From positions 271,140 through 335,139 of the forward strand of contig NZ_JARGDQ010000003.1 of NCBI RefSeq assembly GCF_029210385.1: a DNA stretch of 64,000 nt, given 5' to 3'. This stretch comes from Desulfurivibrio dismutans. Lineage in GTDB: Bacteria > Desulfobacterota > Desulfobulbia > Desulfobulbales > Desulfurivibrionaceae. Below are positions 44,764-54,313 of this stretch, piece after piece. Both the position numbers and the translations under genes were made by a program. A model generated the notes under the pieces. It saw nothing but the letters and a program-made list of their open reading frames with translations, ran no database searches and was not told where the DNA came from. The first letter of the stretch is position 1; each line of letters opens with the position of its first letter.

Positions 44764-46130
44764 ACATGAACCGGCAAGCCAATCCCATTCTGGTAATCGA
44801 CGACGACCTGCGCATGCGGCAACTGCTGCGCGACACCCTGATCAGCGGCGGCTTTACCCCGGAACTCTGCGCCGACGGCCGGGAGGCCGCCGAACGGCTG
44901 CAAAGCCATCGTTTTGAGGTGATTCTCACCGACCTTAAAATGCCTTATTTCGATGGGATTGAAATTCTCGAACAGGCGCTCGCCGCCAACCCCGACTGCA
45001 TGGTGGTGCTGGTCACCGGCCATGCCACCGTTGAATCCGCAGTGGAGGCCATCAAAAAAGGCGCCTACGACTACATTCAAAAACCCTTTGAGCCCGACGA
45101 ACTGCTGCTTACCGTCCAGCGGGCCGCCGACCACGCCCGACTGCGGCTGGAAAACCGCCGCCTGCGGCAACAGGTGGCCGGCTGCCGGGGCGAAGAACTG
45201 GTGGGAGAAAGTCCGGCCATCAAAAAGCTCAAGGAACTGATCGCTCAGGTAGCCCCCTTTTCCACCACCACCTTGATCAACGGCGAAACCGGTACCGGCA
45301 AGGAACTGGTGGCCAAGCTTATCCATAAGTGGAGCAGCCGCCATCAGCAGCCTTTTTTGCCCATCAACTGCGGCGCCCTGCCCGAAACCCTGCTGGAGTC
45401 GGAGCTGTTTGGGCACGTCAAAGGGGCTTATACCGGCGCCGACCAGGACAAGCCCGGTCTGTTTGAAACCGTGGACCAGGGCACGCTGTTTCTTGATGAA
45501 ATCGACGCCATGACTTTGGCCTTTCAGGTTAAACTGCTGCGCGTGCTCCAGGAAGGCACCTTCCTGAAAGTTGGCGGCCGCCAGCCTTGCCGGGCCGATG
45601 TCCGGGTGGTTGCCGCCAGCAGCCGACCCCTGAGCGAGGAAGTGGCAGCCGGCCGTTTCCGCCGCGATCTGTTCTACCGCCTCAACGTGGTCAGCCTTGA
45701 GCTGCCGCCGTTAAGGCAGCGTCACCAGGACATCCCCCTGCTGGCCCACCATTTCCTGGCCAAATACAACGCCAAATACGACAAGCAGGTGCAAACCATT
45801 CCCGCCCCGGTAATGGCCCGGTTGCTGGCGCACTCCTGGCCGGGCAATGTTCGTGAGCTGGAAAACACCGTGGAACGGGCCTTGATCTTCTGCCCGGACC
45901 AAGAACTGCGCCTTGAACACCTCCCCCCCTTGGAAAACACCCCGGAAGACGAAGAGCCGCACGGCACCACTACCGCAACGGAATCACTGGCCATGGCCGA
46001 CATGGAAAAAAAGATGATCATCAAGGCTCTGCAACGGGCCAACGGCCACCGGGGGATGACCGCCAAACTGCTGGGAATCAGCCCCGTCTCACTGTGGCGA
46101 AAAATCAAAAAGTACGAAATTACCGCTTAA
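44760..46130 (+). CDS. NtrC-family sigma-54-dependent response regulator
   Basis: 456 residues: receiver domain (ILVIDDDLRMRQ, ILTDLKMPYFDG, IQKPFEP), AAA+ domain with Walker A GETGTGKE (~175), sigma-54 loop GAYTGA (~222, a GAFTGA variant), LFLDEIDA, and a C-terminal Fis-type helix-turn-helix (ALQRANGHRGMTAKLLGIS). It activates sigma-54 RNA polymerase when phosphorylated by the kinase encoded upstream. A consensus sigma-54 promoter lies 190 bp downstream of the gene, ahead of the rhodanese/porin operon, and is the obvious target. Confidence 0.95.
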   Translation: MNMNRQANPILVIDDDLRMRQLLRDTLISGGFTPELCADGREAAERLQSHRFEVILTDLKMPYFDGIEILEQALAANPDCMVVLVTGHATVESAVEAIKKGAYDYIQKPFEPDELLLTVQRAADHARLRLENRRLRQQVAGCRGEELVGESPAIKKLKELIAQVAPFSTTTLINGETGTGKELVAKLIHKWSSRHQQPFLPINCGALPETLLESELFGHVKGAYTGADQDKPGLFETVDQGTLFLDEIDAMTLAFQVKLLRVLQEGTFLKVGGRQPCRADVRVVAASSRPLSEEVAAGRFRRDLFYRLNVVSLELPPLRQRHQDIPLLAHHFLAKYNAKYDKQVQTIPAPVMARLLAHSWPGNVRELENTVERALIFCPDQELRLEHLPPLENTPEDEEPHGTTTATESLAMADMEKKMIIKALQRANGHRGMTAKLLGISPVSLWRKIKKYEITA

Positions 46131-46259
46131 CCCCCGCTTACCAAACCTTTCCACCGCCCCGCTCCCCATTCCTGACTTTTTCTTGCCCTCGCCAATCGGG
46201 TTATCTACCGTTATTTGCCGGCCGCTCTTCGTCGACGTTTCTTTCATCTTGCAACAACA

Positions 46260-46272
46260 TTTCATTATGAAA
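46260..46272. promoter_or_regulatory. Candidate enhancer palindrome for the sigma-54 activator
   Basis: TTTCATTATGAAA is a 13-base palindrome with 6-bp arms, centred ~50 bp upstream of the -24 element. It could be a binding site for the NtrC-type regulator; a related TTTCATC lies ~15 bp to the left. Confidence 0.3.
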
Positions 46273-46316
46273 CAACACCACCTCCTTCTTTTACCTGTAA
46301 ATACGTGCTTTTACCC

Positions 46317-46332
46317 TGGCACAACCCTTGCT
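46317..46332 (+). promoter_or_regulatory. Sigma-54 promoter
   Basis: TGGCAC-AACCC-TTGCT matches the -24/-12 consensus TGGCACNNNNNTTGCW at every fixed position. It lies ~118 bp ahead of the tetra-rhodanese start codon and directly after the NtrC-type activator gene. The rest of the 319-bp gap (46131-46449) has no gene. Confidence 0.85.
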
Positions 46333-46449
46333 CTATAAGGGGTTGCCCGCCGCCGGCCAGCCGGCACCGGGAACCACGCCACAAGGGCCAATTCCTGACA
46401 AAGCGGGTAACCATTCTGGAGGCAACACGTGCAACAAAAAGGAGGATGT

Positions 46450-48834
46450 ATGGCAACCAAGCGTTTAACTCCCCAAAAATCAGCCCGCCTGTACGCCCTG
46501 TTGGGGCTGCTGGCCGGTGCCATGCTGCTGCTGACCGGCTGCGGCGGTAACGACTACGACGCCGATGCGGCGGCCAACAATAATCCGGATGTCATGATCG
46601 ACGCCAAAACTCTGAACAACTGGGTGGAAGGCGGTTACGGCACCGACGCCAAAGGCTACGACCGCATGGTAATCCTGGATGTGGACAGCGCCGCCGGCTA
46701 TGAATCCGGCCATATCCCCGGCGCCTTTCACCTGGACACCGTTGATGACCTGCGAGCGGAGCGATCCAACGGTGTTTCCTACACCGCCAGCCAGGTGCCC
46801 ACCGCCGCCCAGATGGACAACCTGATGCAGCGGACCGGAACCGACGAACGCACGGTTGTCGTACTGGTGGGCGACGGCAACATGATGAGCGTCGGCCGGG
46901 CCTATTTTAACTTTCGCTACTGGGGCTTCCCCCGGGAACGGCTAAGGGTGCTCAACGGCACCAAAACCGCCACCTACCACAACGAAGCCGGCTACCCGCT
47001 GTCGGAAACCCCGCCGCCCCCCCGTTCATCCAACTACAGCGTTACCGACCTGCAGGCCAACGTTAATTTACGGGCCTCGCTGGAAGAGATGATCGCCGTG
47101 GCCGAAAACGGCGCCGAAAGCACCATCGTTCTTGATGCCCGCTCGGAAGGCGAATACGAAGGCGAAAGTCTCCGCGGCGGGGTGGCCTTCGGCGGCCGGG
47201 TAAGGGGAGCCAAGTTGCAGGAGTGGAGCACCCTGCTGGACCCGGACAACCCTACCGCAATGCTTAACAAGAACGAATTACGGACCATGATGGAAGAAGC
47301 CGGGGCCGGCCCCGATACCATCTCTTACACTTACTGCCAGACCAGCTGGCGGGCGGCAGTGAATTTCCTGGCCCTGGACGCGGTGCTGCGCTGGCCGGCC
47401 AAGATTTACGACGGCGCCTGGGTACAGTGGGGCATGATGGCCAGAAATGATCTTAACTACGGGGGCGCCCTGGCGCCTGACTCCCCCTGGCGCACCGATA
47501 ACGAATCCCGCAGCGAGGCGATCAACTATGAAAACCGCATCGTTGAACCGCTGGCAAGCGCCGATTCTTTCGCCCCCCGGGCCGACCTGATCAATGTAAC
47601 GGACCAGAATGTATGCGACAACAACCCCCCGGCCCCCGATGATCGCGCGGTGGAGGTAATGCTCTCCCTGGCCGATCTTGAAGCCTGGCAACAGGACGGC
47701 GCCCCCACGGCCCCCGCCGACCCTTATGACTACGACAATTTCGTCGTCCTGCATGTGGGCTCTACCGCCGCCTACGAGGAAGGCCATATTCCCGGCGCTT
47801 TTCTCCTGAACACCGCCGCGGATCTGTCGGCCACCCGCAATGACGGCATCGCCCCCACCATCTCCCAGGTTCCAACCAGCGCGCAGATGAACGATCTGCT
47901 CCAGCGCACCGGGATCGGGGCGGACACCATTATCGTCCTGACCACCGGCTCGGGCGCGGCCAACATGATGCACCTGGGGCGGGCCTACTTCAACTTCCGT
48001 TACTGGGGCTTCCCCCGTGAGCGACTGCGGGTGCTGGACGGCAACGCCGGCCATTACGCCGAAGCAACCGGTATAACCCTGTCCACCGAAGCCCCCGCCG
48101 AGGCCGCTTCCGAGTACAACGTTTGCGAACTGCCCCAGGACACCGCCAAAGAACGTTTCCGGGCCAGCCTGGAAGAAATGATGGCGGTAACCGACGGCTC
48201 GGCCACTCCCATGGGCGCCGTTCCCGCCAATTACGTCATCATCGACGCCCGATCCGCCGCCGAATACAACGGCGATCCCGGCACCACCTGGGTTGCCAAC
48301 AACCTTGCCAGAACTTATGTGGCCTTCGAGGGACACATCAAGGGCGCCGAGCACCAGGACTGGGTCACCCTGCTGGATGAGACCGGCCGCTTGCTGCCGG
48401 TAGCCGAACTGACAGCGGCCATGAACGACCTGGGGTCCAGCGACACCACCACCAACTACAGCTACTGCCGGACCTCCTGGCGGGCCGGCGTCACCTTCCT
48501 GGCCCTGGACGCCGCCCTCAACTGGCCGGCCAAGATTTACGACGGCGCCTGGATCGAATGGGGCCAGATGGCCAGAAACGAGCCGCTCTACGACGGCTCC
48601 CTGAATCCGGTTTCCCCCTGGCGGACCGACAAAGCCGCTTACTCCGAAGAAATCACCTACAACAAAACCAATAACACGGCCTACCTGGGCGCCAATTCCT
48701 ACGCCCCCTTTGCCAACCGGATCAACCAGGAAGATGCCGCCATCAGCGGCGCTCCCTGCTGCGTGGAAACCGACCCCGGCGCTTTCGAGCCGATTCCCGA
48801 CGGCATCGCGCCCACGGCTCCTGGTTATCGCTAA
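46450..48834 (+). CDS. Tetra-rhodanese lipoprotein (alternating inactive and active domains)
   Basis: 794 residues. A lipoprotein signal ends in LLTGCGG (Cys31). Four rhodanese-like domains follow as two tandem pairs: domains 1 and 3 (VILDVDSAAGYESGHIPGAF and its copy) lack the catalytic Cys, reading VVLVGDGNMM and IVLTTGSGAANMM, whereas domains 2 and 4 have YTYCQTSWRAA (C296) and YSYCRTSWRAG (C673). Each pair is like a classic thiosulfate sulfurtransferase with one dead and one live domain. It should act outside the inner membrane on thiosulfate or polysulfide. The ATG at 46450 follows AAAGGAGG. It is driven by the sigma-54 promoter and followed by a porin gene. Confidence 0.88.
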   Translation: MATKRLTPQKSARLYALLGLLAGAMLLLTGCGGNDYDADAAANNNPDVMIDAKTLNNWVEGGYGTDAKGYDRMVILDVDSAAGYESGHIPGAFHLDTVDDLRAERSNGVSYTASQVPTAAQMDNLMQRTGTDERTVVVLVGDGNMMSVGRAYFNFRYWGFPRERLRVLNGTKTATYHNEAGYPLSETPPPPRSSNYSVTDLQANVNLRASLEEMIAVAENGAESTIVLDARSEGEYEGESLRGGVAFGGRVRGAKLQEWSTLLDPDNPTAMLNKNELRTMMEEAGAGPDTISYTYCQTSWRAAVNFLALDAVLRWPAKIYDGAWVQWGMMARNDLNYGGALAPDSPWRTDNESRSEAINYENRIVEPLASADSFAPRADLINVTDQNVCDNNPPAPDDRAVEVMLSLADLEAWQQDGAPTAPADPYDYDNFVVLHVGSTAAYEEGHIPGAFLLNTAADLSATRNDGIAPTISQVPTSAQMNDLLQRTGIGADTIIVLTTGSGAANMMHLGRAYFNFRYWGFPRERLRVLDGNAGHYAEATGITLSTEAPAEAASEYNVCELPQDTAKERFRASLEEMMAVTDGSATPMGAVPANYVIIDARSAAEYNGDPGTTWVANNLARTYVAFEGHIKGAEHQDWVTLLDETGRLLPVAELTAAMNDLGSSDTTTNYSYCRTSWRAGVTFLALDAALNWPAKIYDGAWIEWGQMARNEPLYDGSLNPVSPWRTDKAAYSEEITYNKTNNTAYLGANSYAPFANRINQEDAAISGAPCCVETDPGAFEPIPDGIAPTAPGYR

Positions 48835-48843
48835 GGAAATCAA

Positions 48844-50061
48844 ATGAAACAGCAACAGAAAGGTGCATATATGAAATTAAAGAAACTTATCGGAATCGGG
48901 GCTGCCACCAGCTGCCTGTTGTGGGCGGGCGCGCAAACCGCGACGGCCGGCCCGGTGATCTACCTCCCCAACGACCAGGGATGGCTACAGCTCAACTACG
49001 AAATGCAGCTCTATGGTCAGTGGCGGGACACCGGCTCCGGCGGCGACGGCACCGACGACACCGCCGAAATTTATTTCCGCCGCAACCGGATCTCCCTGAT
49101 GGGCCGGTTGGATGACGGCAAATACGGCTTCTACTACGCCATCGAAAACCAGGGCGACCGGCGCACCCAGCCCCTGGCCGTAAGGGATGAATCTTCTTCG
49201 GACTTCCACGTGCTGGATGCCTATTTCCTGGCCAATGTCCACGACAACGCCCAGATCCGGGCCGGCCTGATCAAAGACCCCCTGGTGCGGGCCCATAACG
49301 TGGGCTGTTTTTTCGCCCTCACCCTGGACCGCTCGGATTTCATCTACACCGCTCTGCCCCGCCGCTCCAGAGACTACGGGGCCATGGTCTGGGGCAACAT
49401 GCTGGACCAGAAGCTGCAGTACAAAATCGCCGCCACCACCGGCCTGAAAGACAATGCCCCGGGCAACGACCTGCGTTACACCATCCGGGCCCATTACAGC
49501 CTGCTGGACGCGGAACCCGCGCCGGTCTACTTCGGCACCTATTTCGGCAACCGCCGGGTGCTGACCATCGGCGGCGGCTACCAGCATGAACGGGAAGCGG
49601 TCTACGGCAACCAGAACCTTGCAACCAACCCCAACGACTTCCAGGCCTGGACCGTGGATCTGTTCGGGGAGTTGCCCACCCGCGCCGGCACTTTCAACGT
49701 GGAAGCGGCCTACCTGGACGTTTCCTTCGACGACAACTATTTAGGAGGTGACCCCGACCCGGTCAGCATGGGAATCGACGGCGAGAAAAACGGCTACTAC
49801 GCCCAGGCCGGCTACCTGCTGCCCAACAACGTCGGTCCCGGCCAACTGCAGTTTTTCGGCCGCTACGAAAGCTGGAATTTCGCCAACCTGTACGGGGTGG
49901 TGGACCAGGAACTCGACCGCCTCAACCTGGGGGTCAACTATTTTCTCCGGGGCCAGGATCTGCGGTTGACCCTGGAATGGTCAGACACCGATTTCGAGGT
50001 TGAAAACCAGAACACCACTGATTTCAAAACCGTAACCGCCATGCTGCAGTTTCTGTTTTAA
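48844..50061 (+). CDS. Outer-membrane porin (phosphate-selective O/P-like)
   Basis: 405 residues from the first ATG (396 from a second good start at 48871, behind AAAGGTG). A signal peptide ends near TATAG. The mature part has alternating amphipathic strands, FRRNRISLMGRLDDGKYGFYYAIE typical of OprO/P-like porins, and a C-terminal FLF with terminal Phe for outer-membrane insertion. It probably admits small anions such as thiosulfate or polysulfide to the periplasmic rhodaneses; the substrate is inferred from context only. It is 9 bp behind the tetra-rhodanese gene, in the same operon. Confidence 0.8.
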   Translation: MKQQQKGAYMKLKKLIGIGAATSCLLWAGAQTATAGPVIYLPNDQGWLQLNYEMQLYGQWRDTGSGGDGTDDTAEIYFRRNRISLMGRLDDGKYGFYYAIENQGDRRTQPLAVRDESSSDFHVLDAYFLANVHDNAQIRAGLIKDPLVRAHNVGCFFALTLDRSDFIYTALPRRSRDYGAMVWGNMLDQKLQYKIAATTGLKDNAPGNDLRYTIRAHYSLLDAEPAPVYFGTYFGNRRVLTIGGGYQHEREAVYGNQNLATNPNDFQAWTVDLFGELPTRAGTFNVEAAYLDVSFDDNYLGGDPDPVSMGIDGEKNGYYAQAGYLLPNNVGPGQLQFFGRYESWNFANLYGVVDQELDRLNLGVNYFLRGQDLRLTLEWSDTDFEVENQNTTDFKTVTAMLQFLF

Positions 50062-50080
50062 GCCGGGGGGGGCCGACCCT

Positions 50081-50177
50081 GCCGCCCCGGCCGTTCTGAT
50101 GGTCATCGCCTTGGCAACCTCACCCACCTCCTCCTGCCCAAGTGCGATGACCATCAGAGCGGCTGGGGCGGCTTTTT
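50081..50177. terminator. Very long terminator hairpin between porin and recD2
   Basis: GCCGCCCCGGCCG (from 50081) pairs with CGGCTGGGGCGGC (to 50172), then a perfect 15-bp stem TCTGATGGTCATCGC/GCGATGACCATCAGA and CTTGG/CCAAG continue inward. T's follow on the plus strand. It ends the porin operon; recD2 converges from the right. Confidence 0.85.
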
Positions 50178-50186
50178 TGCGGGCCG

Positions 50187-52733
50187 TTAAGGATGCTCCC
50201 CCGAAGCAGCCAACAGCTCCACCAGGGCGGTCTGGCGCACCGCCGTGTCGCGGTTGTGGACCGCCAGGGCCAGGGCGCGGCGGCTGCCCACCAGCACCGC
50301 CAGTTGTCGGGCCCGGGTGAGGCCGGTGTAGACCAGGTTGTTGAACAGCATCCGGTAGTGCTGGCTCAGCACCGGCATGATCACCGCCGCGAACTCGCTG
50401 CCCTGGGATTTGTGAATGGTGATGGCGTAGGCCAGATCCAGCTCCGGCAACTGGTCGCGGCGGTAACTTACCCGGCGGCCATCGGGAAAGGTAACCTCGC
50501 AGGTCTGCTCTTCGTTATCGACGGCGCTGATGGTGCCGATATCGCCGTTGAAGACCTCCAGGTCGTAGTTGTTGCGGGTGTGGATCACCCGGTCGCCCCG
50601 GCGGAAAATCCGTTCGCCCAACCGCACCTCCGGCCGGTCGGGACCGGCGGGGTTGACCTCCTCCTGCAGCACCTCGTTGAGGTTGCGGGTGCCCAGGCTG
50701 CCCCGAGTCATGGGCGAGAGCACCTGGATTTCAATCCCCGGCCCCTCGCTTCCCTGCCCTTTGCTCCCCCGTCCCTTGCTTTCCTGGCCATCGCTTTCCT
50801 GCCCCTCACTCCCCTGCCCCCGGTACTTGGGAATCCATTCCCGATAGAGTTTTTTTACCACCTCCACTGCCGACAGCCCGTAATGCAGGGCCGACCAGGG
50901 GTGAACCTTTTTCAGTAAGGACTTGAGTTCCTCGGAGCGGGTCTCGGCCCGCAACAGTTGGTCCAGATCAACATGGCGAAACTTTTCCGGCAGTTCAAAT
51001 TCGCTTTCATAGGGCCGCACCGCCTCTTCCAGGCGAAAGCTGAAAGGGTCGGTCTGCTCCCGGAATTGGCCGTAATCCGGCGCGAAATGGCGGCGCACCC
51101 GGCCTAAAAAATGAAGCTGCTCGACGGTGGCCTCGTCGGCATCAAGGAAGAGACAATCACAATCCTCCTGCCAGCGCTCCGGGTGCTTAAAGGGGGAGTC
51201 GATGCGGGGCACCTCGCCCCGGTTGATCTGGTGGGCGTAGCGGACAATGGCCGAGGCCGCCGCCTGGCGAAACACCTTGGTCAGCCGGAAAGCGGGCACG
51301 GCGGCGACATTCAGCAGATCCCGCAGCACGTTACCGGCCCCCACCGGCGGCAACTGGTCGGGATCGCCAATGAACAGCACCTGGCCGTCCGGCGGCACGG
51401 CCCGCAACAGGGCGGCGCTAAGGCTGACATCCAGCATGGAGCTTTCATCGACGATGAAAAAATCACCCTCCAGGGGATGGTCGGCCTGGCGCTTGAAACC
51501 GCTGCCCTGCCATTCCAGCAGCCGGTGAATGGTACGGGCCTCGCGCCCCACCACCTCGCCCAACCGCTGGGCGGCCCGGCCGGTGGGGGCGGCCAGCACC
51601 ACCCTGCGGCCCATGGCCTCCAGCAGGCGCACCAGCACCCGGGTGGCAGTGGTCTTGCCGCAGCCCGGCCCGCCGGTGAGGATGGCAAAACGACGCCCCA
51701 CAATACCGGCCACCGCCTGTTGCTGCTCGGCGGAAAGCTCCAGACTCTGGGTGCGGCAGTAACGGGCCAGCCAGTCGTCCACCCGGCGCCGGTCCACCTC
51801 CACCGGGGCCAGCAGGGCCTTGATCCGGCCCGCCACCGTTTCCTCGTCGTAATAAAGGGTCTTGGAATAATAACAGGTGTGGGGCTGGCCCTGGCGGTCG
51901 GCCAGGGTGCGGACCATCAGCTTGCCCGCCGCCGCCATCTGCGCCAGCAAGCCCTCGGCCCGGGGGGCGATATCCAGCTCCAGCAGTTCCCTGACCCCGC
52001 CAATCACCTGTGCCAGGGTCAGGTAACAGTGCCCCTGCTCCCGACCGGCGGCCAGCACGTGGCGGATGGCCGCCATCAGGCGCGGCTCGCCATCCTTGGC
52101 AAAACCCAGGCTCAGGGCCACCCGGTCGGCGGAGAAAAAACCGATGCCGAAAATATCCTCGGCCAGGCGGTAGGGGTCGGCATTGACCACCGCGATGGCC
52201 TGATCACCGTATTCCTTGTAGATCCGCACCGCAAACAGGGTGCTGATGCCATGGCCCTGCAAAAAGAGCATCACCTCGCGGATGGCCCGGTGTTCCTGCC
52301 AGGCGGCGCTGATGCTTTTCAGCTTGGCCTCGGCAATGCCCGGCACCTCGGTGAGCCGGTCGATCTCCTGCTCAAAGACATCCAGGGTTTTATCGCCGAA
52401 ATGGCGGACGATCTTGCGGGCGGTCTTGGGCCCCACCCCCTTGATCAAGCCAGAACCGAGATATTTTTCCAGCGCCGCAGCCGAAGCTGGCTTCACCTCC
52501 AGGGCGGTGTCGGCCTTAAACTGACGGCCGAAGCGCGGATGCTCGCTCCACTGCCCCATAAACCGCATGGTGGCCCCGGCAAAAACCCGCATCTGATGCA
52601 CCAGCACATACACCGCGTCCGACCGCCGGTCAAAGGGCTGCACCCGCAACACCGACCAGCCGTTGGCCGGGTTGTGGTAGGTAACCCGCTCGACGATGCC
52701 CTTTAGTTCATCCTGTTTTCGCTCTTGCTGCAT
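50187..52733 (-). CDS. recD2: RecD2-type ATP-dependent DNA helicase
   Basis: 848 residues. It has the N-terminal extension of RecD2 (OB/helix-hairpin-helix, KGVGPKTARKIVRHFGD), Walker A ILTGGPGCGKTTATR near 355, VDESSMLD, GDPDQLPPVGAG and the C-terminal YAITIHKSQGSEF. It is a 5'-3' superfamily 1B helicase used outside RecBCD. Residues ~637-664 are a low-complexity run of G, Q, S, E and K encoded by a degenerate ~15-bp tandem repeat (50742-50823), absent from typical members. The integrase gene lies 34 bp upstream on the same strand. Confidence 0.93.
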   Translation of the reverse strand: MQQERKQDELKGIVERVTYHNPANGWSVLRVQPFDRRSDAVYVLVHQMRVFAGATMRFMGQWSEHPRFGRQFKADTALEVKPASAAALEKYLGSGLIKGVGPKTARKIVRHFGDKTLDVFEQEIDRLTEVPGIAEAKLKSISAAWQEHRAIREVMLFLQGHGISTLFAVRIYKEYGDQAIAVVNADPYRLAEDIFGIGFFSADRVALSLGFAKDGEPRLMAAIRHVLAAGREQGHCYLTLAQVIGGVRELLELDIAPRAEGLLAQMAAAGKLMVRTLADRQGQPHTCYYSKTLYYDEETVAGRIKALLAPVEVDRRRVDDWLARYCRTQSLELSAEQQQAVAGIVGRRFAILTGGPGCGKTTATRVLVRLLEAMGRRVVLAAPTGRAAQRLGEVVGREARTIHRLLEWQGSGFKRQADHPLEGDFFIVDESSMLDVSLSAALLRAVPPDGQVLFIGDPDQLPPVGAGNVLRDLLNVAAVPAFRLTKVFRQAAASAIVRYAHQINRGEVPRIDSPFKHPERWQEDCDCLFLDADEATVEQLHFLGRVRRHFAPDYGQFREQTDPFSFRLEEAVRPYESEFELPEKFRHVDLDQLLRAETRSEELKSLLKKVHPWSALHYGLSAVEVVKKLYREWIPKYRGQGSEGQESDGQESKGRGSKGQGSEGPGIEIQVLSPMTRGSLGTRNLNEVLQEEVNPAGPDRPEVRLGERIFRRGDRVIHTRNNYDLEVFNGDIGTISAVDNEEQTCEVTFPDGRRVSYRRDQLPELDLAYAITIHKSQGSEFAAVIMPVLSQHYRMLFNNLVYTGLTRARQLAVLVGSRRALALAVHNRDTAVRQTALVELLAASGEHP

Positions 52734-52767
52734 ATTGCCCTGCCTGATAAAGCGGCTACGTCAACAT

Positions 52768-54165
52768 TCAAAGAACATCCAGGGGGCTGACCACGCCTTG
52801 GCCGCCGCGGTTGAGAACGTGGGTGTAAATCATGGTGGTGGAAACGTCGGCATGGCCCAGCAGCTCCTGGACGGTGCGGATATCGTAACCGGCGGCCAGC
52901 AGGTGGGTGGCGAAACTGTGGCGCAGGGCATGGCAGTTGACCCGCTTGGTCAGGCCCGCCGCCAGGGTGGCCTTCTTGATACTCTTCTGTAAACCGTTTT
53001 CATGGATATGGTGCCGCCGCACCACGCCGCTGCGCGGATCGGTGGAAAGGCGGCCGCTGGGAAAGACAAACTGCCAACCCCACTCCCGAGGAGCGTTGGG
53101 ATATTTACGCGCCAGGGCCTCGGGCAGATACACCTCGCCTAAGCCCTGGGCCAGGTCTTCCTCGTGCAGCCGCCGCACCTCGGCCAGATGATCCCGCAAA
53201 GGCGCCTGCACCCCCTGGGGCAGCGGTACCACCCGGTCCTTTTGGCCCTTGCCGTCACGGACCATAATCTGCCCCAGGTCGAAATCGACATCCTGCACCC
53301 GCAGGCGGACACATTCCATCAGCCGCAGGCCGGTGCCGTAAAGCAGCGAGGCCATCAGATGATGCAGGGCGCTGATCTCCCGCAGGGCCTCCAGCAACCG
53401 CGCCGTTTCCGCCCGACTGAGCACCACCGGCAACCGCCTGGGCCGCTTGGCCCGCACAAAATCGGCCAACTCCCCCACCTCGCGCCCCACCGCCTCCCGG
53501 TAAAAAAAGACCAGGGCGTTGAGGGCCTGGCTTTGGGTACTGGCCGCCACCCGGCCCTCCACCGCCAGCTTTTGCAAAAACGAGGCGATTTCCACCTCGC
53601 CGGCCACCGCCGGCTCCCGCTCCTCCAAAAAGCGTAAATACCGGCAGGCCCAGGCAAGATAAGCCTGCTCGGTGCGAATGGCGTAACGCCGCCGCCGGAT
53701 GGCAAGCACCAGTGCATCCAGCAGTTTTTCATGCCGACCGCGCACGGCATCCAGCAAGGGCGCCTGCCCCTTCGGCGTGGTGCTGGGCAACACCCCCTGT
53801 TCCCGGGCAATGCTGGGGTGATCCACCGCCAATTCCTGGGCGGAATTAAGCCAGTACTCCCAATTCACTTCCTTCTCGCAGGCAGCCCCGGCAAGCTGCA
53901 GCAAATTCCGTATAGCATCCACTGCCTGGCGAAACTGCCAGTCCTCAATTCTGTCTTTACGCCCCAACTCTTCCAGGTAACGGTTAACCTCCGTGGCATC
54001 AAGCTCCCGCAGCTTGCGACCCTCCAGCGATTTCACAAAAGCCTCGGCCCGCCTGACATACCAGCGTGCCACCTTCGGTCTAACTCCGCGCTTATTGATC
54101 AAATCAAGATAACGATCCCAAAAAACTTCGACCTTTTTGTTTGGCGTTGACTTAGTTTGCGGCAT
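52768..54165 (-). CDS. intI: Integron integrase (IntI family) with N-terminal extension
   Basis: 465 residues of the tyrosine recombinase family. Catalytic residues are visible as GTGLRLME (R, ~278), GKGQKDR (K, ~305), HALRHSF (H and R, ~411), LGHADVS (H) and MIYTHV (Tyr, ~444). The IntI-specific insert is present: [20 protein letters not shown] followed by [16 protein letters not shown]. Class 1 integrases have ~337 residues, so about 125 extra residues precede the usual SAM-like N-terminal domain. GGGAGG precedes the ATG. It is divergent from the cassette array, the standard integron layout. Confidence 0.93.
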   Translation of the reverse strand: MPQTKSTPNKKVEVFWDRYLDLINKRGVRPKVARWYVRRAEAFVKSLEGRKLRELDATEVNRYLEELGRKDRIEDWQFRQAVDAIRNLLQLAGAACEKEVNWEYWLNSAQELAVDHPSIAREQGVLPSTTPKGQAPLLDAVRGRHEKLLDALVLAIRRRRYAIRTEQAYLAWACRYLRFLEEREPAVAGEVEIASFLQKLAVEGRVAASTQSQALNALVFFYREAVGREVGELADFVRAKRPRRLPVVLSRAETARLLEALREISALHHLMASLLYGTGLRLMECVRLRVQDVDFDLGQIMVRDGKGQKDRVVPLPQGVQAPLRDHLAEVRRLHEEDLAQGLGEVYLPEALARKYPNAPREWGWQFVFPSGRLSTDPRSGVVRRHHIHENGLQKSIKKATLAAGLTKRVNCHALRHSFATHLLAAGYDIRTVQELLGHADVSTTMIYTHVLNRGGQGVVSPLDVL

Positions 54166-54313
54166 CAGGTAGCCTCCCGATAATAAACAGTTATCAGAGG
54201 GGGATTAACAGCGGCCCGAACCAAATAATACACAGAATTGACTCAAAATCAATAGGTCGCTTTCTGCCTAGTTATATATTTTACCAATTCTGTCTAAACC
54301 ACTGTTCAATTGA
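54166..54313 (+). other. Likely attI region
   Basis: The 148 bp between intI and the first cassette gene. A GTTATAT at 54271 resembles the GTTRRRY crossover site, so the first cassette may begin at 54272. The region is AT-rich. I could not identify the cassette promoter Pc with confidence. Confidence 0.35.
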
